Shown here: positions 9,135 to 17,614 of the stretch, piece after piece
How positions within the stretch are numbered: the stretch's first letter is position 1
How the letters are laid out: each line of letters begins with the position of its first letter
From: Saprospiraceae bacterium
GTDB lineage: Bacteria; Bacteroidota; Bacteroidia; Chitinophagales; Saprospiraceae
Direction: 5' to 3'
Length of the DNA stretch: 64,000 nucleotides
NCBI GenBank assembly: GCA_022841745.1
Contig: JALHQW010000034.1
Location: 1 to 64,000 of the forward strand
Position numbers and translations under genes: made by a program
Notes under the pieces: model-generated
What the model saw: only the letters and a program-made list of their open reading frames with translations
Told to the model about the DNA's origin: nothing
The model's database searches: none

Positions 9135-9845
9135 ATGAAGAAGTTCAGCATTTTGTTCTCCCTGGTATTGCTTGTTTTTGCTGCTTGCAAGAACGACCCT
9201 GCCAATGGTGGGAATGGTGACGGTAAGACGATCGAAGAAGTAACAACCCCCAAGGAGGGCAACGTAAAGGGCATCGGCACCTTGGCCGAAGCTCAGGAGT
9301 TCATGGAACTGTCGCCAAACATCGAGAAAAGCTATATCCAATGGACTGGTTCAAATGCAAGCGGTTCCTCCCATACAGGAACCATCAAGCTATTAGATGG
9401 CGGTTTCCACATTATTCGGGGCAATTTGAAGCACGGCACTTTTACCATCAACATGGGCTCCATTGAAGTGACCGACCTTAGCGGCTCCGACAAGGCCGAC
9501 CTGGAAGGCCACTTGAAGGACAGCGATTTTTTCGATATTCAAAAATACCCTACCGGGCAGTTTGCAATCATGGGTCTTACCTTACCTGACTCCCCTAATT
9601 CCGGCATCACGCACAACCTGAAGGGGGAATTGACGCTGAAGGGAATCACAAAAGAAATCGAAGTACCTGTCAACTTAGAACTCCAGGGCGACAATATCAT
9701 GGTCACTTCCCCAGAGTTTACCATTAACCGCACCGACTGGGACATCAAGTACAAATCGGGGCTTATTGGAACCATGAAGGACAAAATCATCAATGACGAT
9801 ATCAAGCTGAAAATCAACGTGGTAGTGCCTGTGAAGGCAGGATAA
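9135..9845 (+). CDS. YceI-family lipoprotein
   Basis: A 236-residue lipoprotein with lipobox FAAC (Cys18) and a YceI-like lipocalin-type beta-barrel from about residue 58 to the end. Typical segments are SYIQWTGSNASGSSHTG at the start of the fold, HLKDSDFFDIQKYPT in the middle (the family's most conserved block) and LTLKGITKEIEVPV later. YceI proteins bind long-chain isoprenoid or amide lipids in the periplasm; the ligand here is unknown. The gene stands alone and is followed by a good terminator. The length is the family norm plus a 40-residue linker. Confidence 0.9.
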   Translation: MKKFSILFSLVLLVFAACKNDPANGGNGDGKTIEEVTTPKEGNVKGIGTLAEAQEFMELSPNIEKSYIQWTGSNASGSSHTGTIKLLDGGFHIIRGNLKHGTFTINMGSIEVTDLSGSDKADLEGHLKDSDFFDIQKYPTGQFAIMGLTLPDSPNSGITHNLKGELTLKGITKEIEVPVNLELQGDNIMVTSPEFTINRTDWDIKYKSGLIGTMKDKIINDDIKLKINVVVPVKAG

Positions 9846-9896
9846 CGTCAAGTTTGGGATGATAGGTTTTCTGTGAAAACAGATAACCGCCAAAAG

Positions 9897-9937
9897 GAAT
9901 GGCGGAGGCATCTAATATGCCCCCGCCATTCTTTTTT
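9897..9937 (+). terminator. Intrinsic terminator after the YceI gene
   Basis: GAATGGCGG and CCGCCATTC form the outer stem with GGCA/TGCC inside it, followed by TTTTTT at 9932-9937. It lies 52 nt after the stop. Confidence 0.88.
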
Positions 9938-10016
9938 AGGTCGGTCAGTGCAGTAAACCGATTGGCTTTTCATTATAAAAAATCTTTGGCCTACATTAGC
10001 CCGATAAACACGGCTT

Positions 10017-10090
10017 CATGGTTTCATGGTTCCATTGTTTCATGGCCTCACGGTCATGCACCAATGAATCAATGTAGCCATGAAACCATG
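10017..10090. repeat. Inverted repeat built of CATGGTTT words
   Basis: CATGGTTTCATGG (10017-10029) is complementary to CCATGAAACCATG (10078-10090). The arms are made of near-tandem 8-9 nt units of ATGGTTTC and ATGAAACC. It ends 16 nt before the OPT transporter start and shares its arm sequence with the element at 18383-18450. Confidence 0.75.
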
Positions 10091-10106
10091 AAACCATGAT
10101 ACAGCA

Positions 10107-12134
10107 ATGAAACCAGCATTCAAACCTTACATCGCACCCGAAAACACCAGTGTCAAAGAGTTCACCGTCAAGGCCATCGTGCTAGGTGCTATCTTCGGCA
10201 TCATCTTCGGGGCAAGCACGGTCTATCTCGCCCTAAAGGCGGGTCTCACGGTCAGCGCCTCCATCCCCATCGCCGTCTTGGCGATTTCGTTGGGGCAAAA
10301 ATTCTTCGGGACGACCATCCTCGAAAACAACATCATCCAGACTACTGGTTCGGCGGGCGAGAGCATCGCAGCAGGCGTGGTATTCACACTGCCCGCCTTC
10401 CTCTTCCTCAGCGACCCCGCCGTGGGCGACGAGTTTTTCCGCTACTGGACCATCTTCGCGCTGGCCGTGCTCGGTGGCATCCTCGGTACCCTGATGATGA
10501 TACCCTTGCGGCGAAGCCTCATCGTGAAAGAGCATGAAAACCTGCCTTACCCAGAGGGGACAGCCTGCGCCTCGGTGCTCATCGCTGGCGACAAGGGCGG
10601 CAATTTTGCAAAGACAGCTTATCAGGGCCTTGGTTTTGCCTTCGTTTATGCGCTGCTGCAAAAGGTTTTCCACGTCATTTCAGAAGTGCCGACCTTCGGT
10701 TCCAGCATGGCCAATAAATACTTCCCTGCCGCAACGGTCAGCGCAGAAATCACCCCCGAATACATGGGCGTAGGCTATATCATCGGCCCACGCATAGCGG
10801 GCGTTTTGGTAGCGGGTGGTGTGCTGGCTTGGCTCGGCCTTATTCCGCTCTTGGCTACGCTCGTGCCACCGGACATTATTGCTGCGCAACTGGTGAAACT
10901 CGGCTACCTGAAAGACCTGATGACGGCGGGCGGCCCCGGGAGTTGGGACCCTGCGGCGCAAAGTTTTGGCGATACGGCCTCGGCGGTCTATCGGGCCTAT
11001 GTGCGGCAAATCGGTGCTGGTGCTGTGGCAGCGGGTGGTTTCATCACTTTGATGAAAACCATTCCCACCATTGTTTCCTCCTTCAAGGAAAGCATGGGTG
11101 CGCTGAAGGAGCGCAACGCTGGCGGCGAGGTCATCCGCACGGAGAACGACCTTTCCATTAAGATAGTGGGCTTTGGCAGCTTGGCGCTCGTCCTGCTGAT
11201 GGCGGCGCTGCCCATCATCCCAGGCACTGGCTTCGGTTCCAAGCTCGTGTTGGGCCTCTTGGTGGTGCTTTTTGGATTCTTCTTCGTAACGGTTGCCAGC
11301 CGCATCGTGGGTATCATCGGTTCATCGAACAGCCCCATTTCCGGCATGACCATCGCCACCATCATGGCCACGGCGCTCGTTTTCATCGGCATCGGCTGGA
11401 CGGGCAAGGCTTACGAGCCCATGGTGCTCGTAGTCGGTGGCATGATTTGCATCGCTGCCGCAAACGCAGGTGCCACAAGCCAAGACCTCAAGACGGGCTA
11501 CCTCGTGGGCGCTACGCCGAAATACCAGCAATTGGCGCTGTTCATTGGTGCCATCGTGTCCAGCGTGGTGATTGGCCTGACGGTGAAGTACCTCGACACG
11601 CCCACGCCCGAACTAGCGGCGCAGGGCATCCAGCATGCCATTGGCGAGAAGTTCGCAGCACCGCAGGCGACGCTCATGGCCACGCTTATTAAAGGTTTAT
11701 TATCCTTCAACCTCGACTGGCAGTTCGTGCTTGTCGGCGTTTTCATCGCCGTGACAATGGAACTCTGCGGCGTGAAATCCCTCTCCTTTGCCGTGGGCCT
11801 TTACCTCCCCCTCAGCACTACGCTGCCCATCTTCCTCGGCGGTGCCATCAAGGGTGCGGTGGAATGGGTGAAAGGGCGCAAGGGCGAGAAAACAGAGGGC
11901 GACGACGAACTTGGCAAGGGCAACCTCTTCGCCACGGGCCTCGTGGCGGGCGGTGCGCTCATGGGCGTGGTGATTGCCATCCTCTCGGTGAGCATGTCGG
12001 CGCAGTTGGATGCCATCAACCTCGAAAAGAACGGACTGGCCAATGCCCTCGGCGAGCAGGGCTTTATGTGGCTCGGCGTGGCGTTCTTTGCGTTCATGGG
12101 GTGGGTGCTGTATCGGGTGGCGAGGAAGGCGTGA
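10107..12134 (+). CDS. OPT family oligopeptide transporter
   Basis: A 675-residue polytopic inner-membrane protein of the OPT (oligopeptide/YSL) superfamily. The N-terminus contains the family hallmarks: AIVLGAIFGIIFGASTVYLALKAG-type first membrane segment, SASIPIAVLAISL, and NIIQTTGSAGESIAAGVVFTLPA, which matches the conserved NxxQTxxSAG block. About 14-16 hydrophobic segments can be seen. Bacterial members of this branch are thought to move small peptides or metal chelates by proton symport; no substrate can be read here. Start at 10107 directly follows an inverted repeat; the end is followed by two very strong hairpins. High confidence for family, low for substrate. Confidence 0.93.
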   Translation: MKPAFKPYIAPENTSVKEFTVKAIVLGAIFGIIFGASTVYLALKAGLTVSASIPIAVLAISLGQKFFGTTILENNIIQTTGSAGESIAAGVVFTLPAFLFLSDPAVGDEFFRYWTIFALAVLGGILGTLMMIPLRRSLIVKEHENLPYPEGTACASVLIAGDKGGNFAKTAYQGLGFAFVYALLQKVFHVISEVPTFGSSMANKYFPAATVSAEITPEYMGVGYIIGPRIAGVLVAGGVLAWLGLIPLLATLVPPDIIAAQLVKLGYLKDLMTAGGPGSWDPAAQSFGDTASAVYRAYVRQIGAGAVAAGGFITLMKTIPTIVSSFKESMGALKERNAGGEVIRTENDLSIKIVGFGSLALVLLMAALPIIPGTGFGSKLVLGLLVVLFGFFFVTVASRIVGIIGSSNSPISGMTIATIMATALVFIGIGWTGKAYEPMVLVVGGMICIAAANAGATSQDLKTGYLVGATPKYQQLALFIGAIVSSVVIGLTVKYLDTPTPELAAQGIQHAIGEKFAAPQATLMATLIKGLLSFNLDWQFVLVGVFIAVTMELCGVKSLSFAVGLYLPLSTTLPIFLGGAIKGAVEWVKGRKGEKTEGDDELGKGNLFATGLVAGGALMGVVIAILSVSMSAQLDAINLEKNGLANALGEQGFMWLGVAFFAFMGWVLYRVARKA

Positions 12135-12139
12135 TACCC

Positions 12140-12195
12140 GTACACCGGAACCCCAGTTCCGGTGAGCCTGCGCCGGAACTGGGGTTCCGGCGTAC
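12140..12195. repeat. Long imperfect hairpin
   Basis: Two 23-nt arms at 12140-12162 and 12173-12195 pair at 22 of 23 positions around a 10-nt loop. Each arm contains CCGGAACCCCAGTTCCGG or its complement, itself nearly self-complementary. It lies 6 nt after the OPT stop. Confidence 0.85.
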
Positions 12196-12244
12196 AAAAC
12201 GACGAAGGGCCGTGGCTAACTTAGCCACGGCCCTTCGTCGTTTT
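12196..12244. terminator. Perfect bidirectional terminator hairpin
   Basis: Two perfect 24-nt arms (12196-12219 and 12221-12244) flank a single C. The arms begin AAAACGACGAAGGGCC and end in TTTT, so the hairpin has A and T tracts suitable for stopping transcription from both the OPT gene and the convergent minus-strand gene. Confidence 0.88.
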
Positions 12245-12268
12245 ATGGAAGCGCCCAACCCATTAGTA

Positions 12269-12559
12269 CTATGCCGCCAACGGTTTCAAATCCAACTTCC
12301 AATCCTCTGGCAACGGCTTCGCAAACTTGGCTGCATCTTTTTCGAGCAGGCTAACAGAATTGTGGATGGCTTCAAATAAGCGAGGGGAATACCCCTCCAA
12401 TTTCAGCAATTCGGCTATCAATTGTTTCAAGAAAACATTGCGGCGATAAACGTACTGTTCCTGCATAAAATGATCGCCTTGGTGTAGTTCCACCATCTTG
12501 TTGACCTTTTCGATTTGCTCGATGAGGTCTTCTATCTTATAGCCGTTCTTTACTTTCAT
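12269..12559 (-). CDS. Small helical protein paired with a nucleotidyltransferase-like gene
   Basis: A 96-residue, mostly alpha-helical protein (IEDLIEQIEKVNKMVE, then VFLKQLIAELLKLEG). I chose the ATG at 12559 because it begins 1 nt after the stop codon of the upstream gene on the same strand, a spacing typical of translational coupling. I do not recognise a named family. Its partner looks like a nucleotidyltransferase-fold protein of the DUF6932 type, and such two-gene units resemble nucleotidyltransferase plus helical-partner pairs, some of which are toxin-antitoxin systems. That link is inference. The upstream partner is interrupted by a stop, so coupling may be lost here. Confidence 0.6.
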   Translation of the reverse strand: MKVKNGYKIEDLIEQIEKVNKMVELHQGDHFMQEQYVYRRNVFLKQLIAELLKLEGYSPRLFEAIHNSVSLLEKDAAKFAKPLPEDWKLDLKPLAA

Positions 12560-12560
12560 G

Positions 12561-13058
12561 TCAAAAAACGATTTTGATGAATCCTTTTTGAAAACGCTTG
12601 TTGCTTCGATTCTTGGCCGTGTATCCAAATTGATGCTCCCAATACAGTCGGTCAGATTTTGTGAACACAGCTATGGGATGGCCTTCTGGATAAACTTTCA
12701 CAATATTAGCATCTACTTGGAAAGTTTCAAATGCAGATGTCCTTGAAAGCTGCCGAAGTATGTACTCCTTTTGCTCAACTACCCGATAATCAATAAAGTT
12801 CACCAAATCTATATCACCTGGTCTTTGTTTCTTGGTAAGGAAACTGCCATTAACCCATTGCTCAAAGGGCTGTTTTACGACTACTTTCAATGCATCCATG
12901 TAATATAAATAGTTGTCAAACAGCCGCCTTCTGTGTGTCCGGTCATCTAAGCCCTCTATAAAGAACTACTCAAACTCAGCTAATGTGATTTCTGTGATGG
13001 TATAGGGTTCAAGATGCCCTTTTTTATCAAATTGTAGCAGAGCGCAAGTTTTCTCCAT
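12561..13058 (-). pseudogene. DUF6932/nucleotidyltransferase-like gene with in-frame amber stop
   Basis: Read from an ATG at 13058, the frame encodes MEKTCALLQFDKKGHLEP ... LAEFE, then a TAG at 12966-12968, and continues uninterrupted as FFIEGLDDRTHRRRLF ... to the TGA at 12561. The part after the stop contains a nucleotidyltransferase-like motif: GSF, TKKQRPGDIDLV (G-S followed by D-x-D). Start and tail together give the usual length of a DUF6932-type protein (about 165 residues). A single CAG-to-TAG change would explain the break. A shorter product could begin at ATG 12899, which keeps the GS/DxD motif. It is either a true pseudogene, a truncated gene, or a sequencing error. Confidence 0.7.
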
Positions 13059-13127
13059 CGCTAAGTTAACAGCTTCCGCACATCCACAAAACTTTTTCCC
13101 ACCACGTCCATTCTTTCTTTAAAATCC

Positions 13128-13158
13128 TTGACCAAACTCCTCCCCCTCCCTACCTTTA
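13128..13158 (+). promoter_or_regulatory. Candidate promoter upstream of the lipoprotein at 13320
   Basis: A TTG at 13128-13130 and TACCTTTA at 13151-13158 are separated by 20 nt, the spacing expected for Bacteroidota promoters; the -7 box matches 7 of 8. The predicted transcript start is about 155 nt before the next ATG. Confidence 0.4.
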
Positions 13159-13319
13159 CAGCGCCCATACTCAAACGACAGGCAGACGCAACTGCTTAAA
13201 ATCGTCAAAAACAATCGGGAAAACCCAGGAAACTTAGAATAGCTGACGGCCTTTCACAATGGCATGTCACCGTTTCCAATCACATTTTGCAACTATCTTA
13301 AACCTAATAATTTCGATTT

Positions 13320-13796
13320 ATGAAGACCGTAAAATTTCTCTTTCTGGCAATCGCCGCTACGTTCGCATTTGCAGCCTGCAATAAGGATGACGACAGCAGC
13401 GACAAAAACGACGAGTTCTACCTCCGTGCAAAAGTGGACGGTGACGACTACGAGTCCGCAACCAGCCTGCTAACAGGCTACGCTGCTTTTGGGCAGGTAG
13501 TTATGGGTGGCTTTGAATCTGCTGCGGGAAGAAGCTTCACGCTCAATTTTGAGGAAAACCTCGCTGTGGGAACCTATGCCTACAATGGCAGTGTGAGCAA
13601 CAACGTAGCAGCGGTTTACTATCCCGGCGGGGTAGGCAGCCCCAGCTATGGCGATATTTCCGGCTCGTTTACCATCTTGGAGTACGATACCGTGGCCAAT
13701 ACCATCAAGGGCGAGTTCGAGTTCATCGCAGAGGAACCCGTCAGCCTGGAAACCGTCTCGATTACGGATGGCGAGTTTTCGATGAAGTACCAGTGA
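13320..13796 (+). CDS. Small lipoprotein of unknown function
   Basis: A 158-residue lipoprotein. The signal peptide ends with FAAC (Cys20), followed by an acidic Asp/Ser linker and a beta-rich domain (EFYLRAKVDGDDYE, FTLNFEENLAVGTY). The layout Cys-acidic linker-F-x-A-K-V-D-G resembles DUF6252-like lipoproteins common in Bacteroidota; I am not certain of the family. It is followed by a clear terminator, so it is a single-gene unit. No partner genes hint at a function. Confidence 0.75.
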   Translation: MKTVKFLFLAIAATFAFAACNKDDDSSDKNDEFYLRAKVDGDDYESATSLLTGYAAFGQVVMGGFESAAGRSFTLNFEENLAVGTYAYNGSVSNNVAAVYYPGGVGSPSYGDISGSFTILEYDTVANTIKGEFEFIAEEPVSLETVSITDGEFSMKYQ

Positions 13797-13817
13797 TGGG
13801 GTGGGAACTCGTGGATG

Positions 13818-13861
13818 ACAGCCCTATCAAGTTTTTGGAACCTGGTGGGGCTGTTTTTTTT
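13818..13861 (+). terminator. Intrinsic terminator after the lipoprotein
   Basis: ACAGCCC pairs with GGGCTGT across a 23-nt loop, followed by a run of T residues at 13854-13861. The stem is short but GC-rich. Confidence 0.65.
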
Positions 13862-13969
13862 GAGTGGGGCTATTCTTTTTTTCATAATAAGGGGTTTTCC
13901 GATTAAGTCTGTCCTTGTCTAAACCTCAAAACCTATATCTTGGCCTTCTAAATCTCTAAACACATCGTC

Positions 13970-14818
13970 ATGAAACCCTTCCAGTTTTTCTCCATCCTCA
14001 TTTCCCTGCTCGCTGCTTCATCGGCAACCGCCCAAACCCACCCCGACTGCTCCGACCCGCTGTTGCTAACCAATATGGATCCCTTCACCATAGACTCGGT
14101 CGTTGGCGAAGGCGTGGAAGATGATCTATCGGGCACTTGTGTAGCACAGGAATTTTCCCCCACTTGGTTTTCGTGGCAAATCGAGCAACCAGGCACGCTG
14201 ACCTTCGTGCTGACGCCGCTGAACGAACTTAATGACTTGGACTTCGCCGTTTTTCGCTTCAACGGCAATGTGCTATGCCAAGAGAAAATCCTGAAGCGCT
14301 GCATGGCGGCGGGGGAGAATGTAGGTGACCCTACTGGGAGCATTCCATGTTTTGGGCCAACCGGCCTCAACCTTACGGAAACCGATATTGAGGAACAACC
14401 CGGTTGCAACAACGGCAACAACAATTTCTTGAAGTTTCTCGAATGTCAAGCCGGCGAAAACTATGCGTTGGTGGTCAACAATTTTTCCAGTTCAGGCGAA
14501 GGGTTCACGCTGGAATGGGGCGGCACGGCCACGTTCAGCCCTGCTCCCGACTCCATCAACTCGCCGACCTTGGAGGCCAAGGCCCTCCAGCTTTCCATAG
14601 GCCCGAACCCGGCGAAGGACAAGCTCTATGTTTTTGGTTTGGACAATCAGCATGAACTGTCCTACCAAGTCGCCGACAGCTTGGGCAGGTTGGTGATGTC
14701 TGGCAAAACGCATGCGGACAGTCGCTACTTAGAGTTTTCGGCCCTGCCAAGCGGGGCTTATTTCATCGCTTTCCTGCTGGACGATGGACGAAGGGTTTTT
14801 ATGGTTGTGGTGGAGTGA
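13970..14818 (+). CDS. Secreted T9SS-sorted protein of unknown function
   Basis: A 282-residue exported protein. The signal peptide ends near ATAQ. Residues 25-190 look like a PPC-like or jelly-roll domain with several Cys residues; PTWFSWQIEQPGTLTFVL is the kind of strand found in bacterial pre-peptidase C-terminal-like domains. The last 80 residues are a type A T9SS sorting domain (LSIGPNPAKDKLYVFGL ... LPSGAYFIAFLLDDGR). It should therefore cross the outer membrane by the type IX system. No catalytic residues stand out. Confidence 0.75.
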   Translation: MKPFQFFSILISLLAASSATAQTHPDCSDPLLLTNMDPFTIDSVVGEGVEDDLSGTCVAQEFSPTWFSWQIEQPGTLTFVLTPLNELNDLDFAVFRFNGNVLCQEKILKRCMAAGENVGDPTGSIPCFGPTGLNLTETDIEEQPGCNNGNNNFLKFLECQAGENYALVVNNFSSSGEGFTLEWGGTATFSPAPDSINSPTLEAKALQLSIGPNPAKDKLYVFGLDNQHELSYQVADSLGRLVMSGKTHADSRYLEFSALPSGAYFIAFLLDDGRRVFMVVVE

Positions 14819-14992
14819 CAAAGAGGGTTTTGGTTTCAGGTTTCATGGTTCAGGGGGTACAGCCAATACTCCCATTTTTTGGGCACCACCCAAATGATTT
14901 TGATTTTTGTCCTGCACAATAAATGGCGTTGTTTTGGCTAAATATTGTAGGTTTGTATGCTTAAAATTCATTCAAACTTAAAATCCATCTCA

Positions 14993-15445
14993 ATGAAAAA
15001 GTTTTTAATCCTGATTGCATTGTTAGCCTTTGCATTCACTTGCTTCCAGTCTTGTGGTGAAGCACCAAAAGAACCCGAAGCCACCGAGGCACCAGCCACA
15101 GAACCGGCACCAGTTGCCGACCCAACGCAAGCCGCTGTCGAGGCTTTGGCCGGATTCTACACGGGCAAGCTGCCCTGCGCCGATTGCGACGGCATCCAAA
15201 CCACGCTCACGCTGAATGCCGACCCGCAGCGGAGCTATACACTGGAAGAAGTACATGAGGGCAAGCAGCCCAAGACCGTCAACTCTGATGGCACTTGGTC
15301 TGTGGAAGGTAGCGTCGTGACCCTGAACACAAAAACTGGTGCAGTGAAGTACCAAGTGAACGCCGATGGCTTGGTCGCCATGAATGCCGACGGCAGCACA
15401 ATGGATGCCAGCAAATACCTGCTGAAGAAAACGCAGGGTGAGTAA
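14993..15445 (+). CDS. NlpE-like lipoprotein
   Basis: A 150-residue lipoprotein with a signal peptide ending in QSC and a low-complexity Glu/Pro/Ala linker. The domain from about residue 55 begins with FYTGKLPCADCDGI, the hallmark of the NlpE N-terminal domain with its CxxC pair, and continues with the small beta-barrel. In Escherichia coli NlpE signals surface adhesion and copper stress to Cpx; no Cpx genes are seen here, so this is probably a stand-alone envelope lipoprotein. I chose ATG 14993 because it begins the signal peptide directly. A TAGGTTTG element at 14948-14955 may be its -7 box. Confidence 0.88.
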   Translation: MKKFLILIALLAFAFTCFQSCGEAPKEPEATEAPATEPAPVADPTQAAVEALAGFYTGKLPCADCDGIQTTLTLNADPQRSYTLEEVHEGKQPKTVNSDGTWSVEGSVVTLNTKTGAVKYQVNADGLVAMNADGSTMDASKYLLKKTQGE

Positions 15446-15462
15446 TTCCCCTTAAGTGTAGT

Positions 15463-15498
15463 GGTACGATTGCTCGAAGCAATCGTACCGCTGTTATT
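15463..15498 (+). terminator. Hairpin after the NlpE-like gene
   Basis: GGTACGATTGCT (15463-15474) and AGCAATCGTACC (15478-15489) form a perfect 12-bp stem with a 3-nt loop. A T-rich run follows after a few bases (15492-15500). Confidence 0.75.
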
Positions 15499-15523
15499 TT
15501 TGGTATGACAAACCCTTCCCTCC

Positions 15524-16513
15524 ATGAAAAGACTGTACCTCCCTTTCCTCATTTTATTTTTCAATCAAACCTCCAATGCCCAAACCTACGCCTCCCGCCT
15601 CGGCTATCCCGCCGATGCCAAGGTCGTCATCCTGCACGTGGACGACATGGGCATGAGCTACGACTCCAACCTCGGCGGCATCCGCTCGATGGAGGAGGGC
15701 GTGGCCAATTCTGTCAGCGTGATGATGACCTGCCCTTGGGTGCCGGGCTTCGTGCATTACCTCAAGGAGCATCCGCAAACCGACGCCGGGCTGCACCTCA
15801 CCCTCACTTCCGAGTGGCAGGACTACCGCTGGCACCCGCTGACGGGCACTTCCGCACCCAACCTATTGGACGAGGAAGGCTGCCTATGGCACAGTGTGGA
15901 GGAACTTGCGGCAAATGCCACCCCCGACGACGTGGAGCGGGAATTCGAGGCGCAGTTGGCAAGGGCAAGGCGCATGGGCTTCGAGCCTACGCATTTCGAC
16001 ACGCACATGGGGTCGGCCTTCGGCACGGCGGAGTTCTTGCAGCGCTACCTTCAATTGGGCATGAGGCACCAAATACCCGTCATGTTTCCTGGCGGTCACA
16101 ATAGTATGATTATCAAGCAATTGAAGGGGATGGGGATGCCGCATGAGCAAGCCATCGGCATCGGGAAAATGCTCTGGGACGCTGGCCTGCCCGTCCTCGA
16201 CGACCTACACAACCTCAGCTACGACTGGCAATACCCCGCCGACCACGGCATGACGGACGAGCAATTGATGGCTACCCATGCCCGCAAGTACATCGAGTCA
16301 TTTGGGCAGCTAAAACCCGGCGTCACGATGGTCATCTTGCATTGCTCCGCAACGACCGAGGTCTTCCCGCATATCACCGACTCCGGCCCATTGCGCCGGG
16401 CGGATATGCTGGCCATGCTTTCGCCCGAACTGAAGCAGTACATCAAGGACAACGGCATCATCCTCGCCACTTGGCGGGAGCTGATGGAGCGTAGGAAAAA
16501 GCTTGGGAAATAA
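15524..16513 (+). CDS. YdjC/ChbG-family deacetylase, exported
   Basis: A 329-residue protein of the YdjC/ChbG/HpnK family, metal-dependent deacetylases of N-acetylated sugars or hopanoid precursors. The metal and catalytic motifs are visible: HVDDMGMS near residue 38 (Asp-Asp), GLHLTLTSEW near 90 (His) and THFDTHMGS near 165 (two His). Unlike cytoplasmic ChbG it starts with a signal peptide ending SNAQ, so it should work in the periplasm or outside on released glycans or cell-wall sugars. It overlaps no neighbour but is followed after 22 nt by a DUF2177 membrane gene. Confidence 0.88.
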   Translation: MKRLYLPFLILFFNQTSNAQTYASRLGYPADAKVVILHVDDMGMSYDSNLGGIRSMEEGVANSVSVMMTCPWVPGFVHYLKEHPQTDAGLHLTLTSEWQDYRWHPLTGTSAPNLLDEEGCLWHSVEELAANATPDDVEREFEAQLARARRMGFEPTHFDTHMGSAFGTAEFLQRYLQLGMRHQIPVMFPGGHNSMIIKQLKGMGMPHEQAIGIGKMLWDAGLPVLDDLHNLSYDWQYPADHGMTDEQLMATHARKYIESFGQLKPGVTMVILHCSATTEVFPHITDSGPLRRADMLAMLSPELKQYIKDNGIILATWRELMERRKKLGK

Positions 16514-16535
16514 TTTCATTCTTAATCCATTTGTC

Positions 16536-16937
16536 ATGAAGACCATCGCCCTTTTCGCCCTTACTCTTGTGGTTTACGTGTTGCTCGATTTGAGCTTTCT
16601 AAATCTGTTTGCCAAGAATTTCATCCAGCAGCAAGTTGGCCCGATGTTGGCCCCGAAGCCAGACCTCGTAGCGGGTGGTTTTTTTTACCTCATCTTCATC
16701 GCTGGTATCCTTTATTTCTGCATTTTGCCTTCACAATCGGCAGGGGATGCATTGTTCAAAGGCGCATTTTTTGGCTTGGTCACCTATGCCACTTACGAGT
16801 TGGTGAACAAATCGCTGCTAAAGGACTGGCCGCTCGCCCTCGTGCTGGTGGACATGGCTTGGGGTGTGTTCGTTGGTGCAGTGGTGTCTTGGGCAGGTTA
16901 TTGGCTGGGCGGCAAGTTTGGTTGGTTGGGTGATTGA
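16536..16937 (+). CDS. DUF2177 membrane protein
   Basis: A 133-residue membrane protein with four predicted transmembrane helices. The segment GLVTYATYELVNKSLLKDWP and the following VDMAWGVFVG match the DUF2177 family. The function is unknown. I used the ATG at 16536, which begins the first hydrophobic helix (LFALTLVVYVLLDL). The gene lies 22 nt after the deacetylase and may share its transcript. Confidence 0.85.
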   Translation: MKTIALFALTLVVYVLLDLSFLNLFAKNFIQQQVGPMLAPKPDLVAGGFFYLIFIAGILYFCILPSQSAGDALFKGAFFGLVTYATYELVNKSLLKDWPLALVLVDMAWGVFVGAVVSWAGYWLGGKFGWLGD

Positions 16938-16998
16938 GGAATAGCCAAGCATCCAACTTGGGTTAATTGAGCAATTTTATCTGCAAACACATTTATAA

Positions 16999-17155
16999 TG
17001 GTTCGTGAAGTTTTCGGGTTTTCGGGTTCTAAGGTTGCGGCACAGTAGCCGTTTTTGAAAAGATAGGTTGCTTTTCCAACCTTGTCAAAAATGATTTACA
17101 GTTAGGTTTTGCCCCAAATCCCGAAAACCATAGAACCTTAAAACTTCACGAACCA
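16999..17155. repeat. Inverted repeat between DUF2177 and DoxX genes
   Basis: TGGTTCGTGAAGTTTT (16999-17014) is perfectly complementary to 17140-17155, with 125 nt between the arms. Pairing extends further with mismatches through TTCGGGTTTTCGGG words. The right arm stops just before the DoxX start. Confidence 0.8.
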
Positions 17156-17164
17156 TTGATTTTT

Positions 17165-17584
17165 ATGATGGAACATAAGTTTTTCGACCACCCCGATTTC
17201 GGGAAATTATTGCTCCGACTCGGCGTGGGGTCGGTGCTTTTCCTCCACGGCCTCGGCAGGTTGGAGAACGGCATAGATGGAACGATGGGTATGGTAGAAG
17301 CGGCTGGGCTATCTGGCTGGTTGGCCTATGGCGCACATTTAGGCGAGTTTGTTGCGCCTTTACTCATCATCGTGGGTAAATGGTCCCGCCCCGCTGGCCT
17401 CATTATGGCCTTTAACATGCTGATGACCATCCTCATTGCGCACCGTGACATTGCCTTCCAACGGAACGATTTCGGCGGTTGGATGATTGAGTTGAATGCC
17501 ATTTTGTTGTTTGGCGGGTTAGCCGTGGCCATGCTAGGTGCTGGCAGGTTCAGCCTATCGAAAGGCGAGGGGAAGTGGGATTGA
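17165..17584 (+). CDS. DoxX-family membrane protein
   Basis: A protein of about 139 residues with four transmembrane helices. LLLRLGVGSVLFLHGLGRLE is the typical first helix of the DoxX family, and HLGEFVAPLLIIVGKWSRPAGL the second. DoxX-like proteins are small membrane proteins linked to quinone oxidation or sulfur/redox stress; the role here is unknown. Two adjacent ATG codons (17165, 17168) are possible starts. It lies alone and is convergent with a TauE/SafE gene. Confidence 0.85.
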   Translation: MMEHKFFDHPDFGKLLLRLGVGSVLFLHGLGRLENGIDGTMGMVEAAGLSGWLAYGAHLGEFVAPLLIIVGKWSRPAGLIMAFNMLMTILIAHRDIAFQRNDFGGWMIELNAILLFGGLAVAMLGAGRFSLSKGEGKWD

Positions 17585-17614
17585 TGGTGGTTACTGGATA
17601 TTGGATGCTGGATG

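Noticed and set aside
9899-10099. 66-codon plus-strand frame over the CATGG repeat
   Set aside because: It translates repeat words and a terminator stem, has no recognisable domain, and overlaps the inverted repeat.
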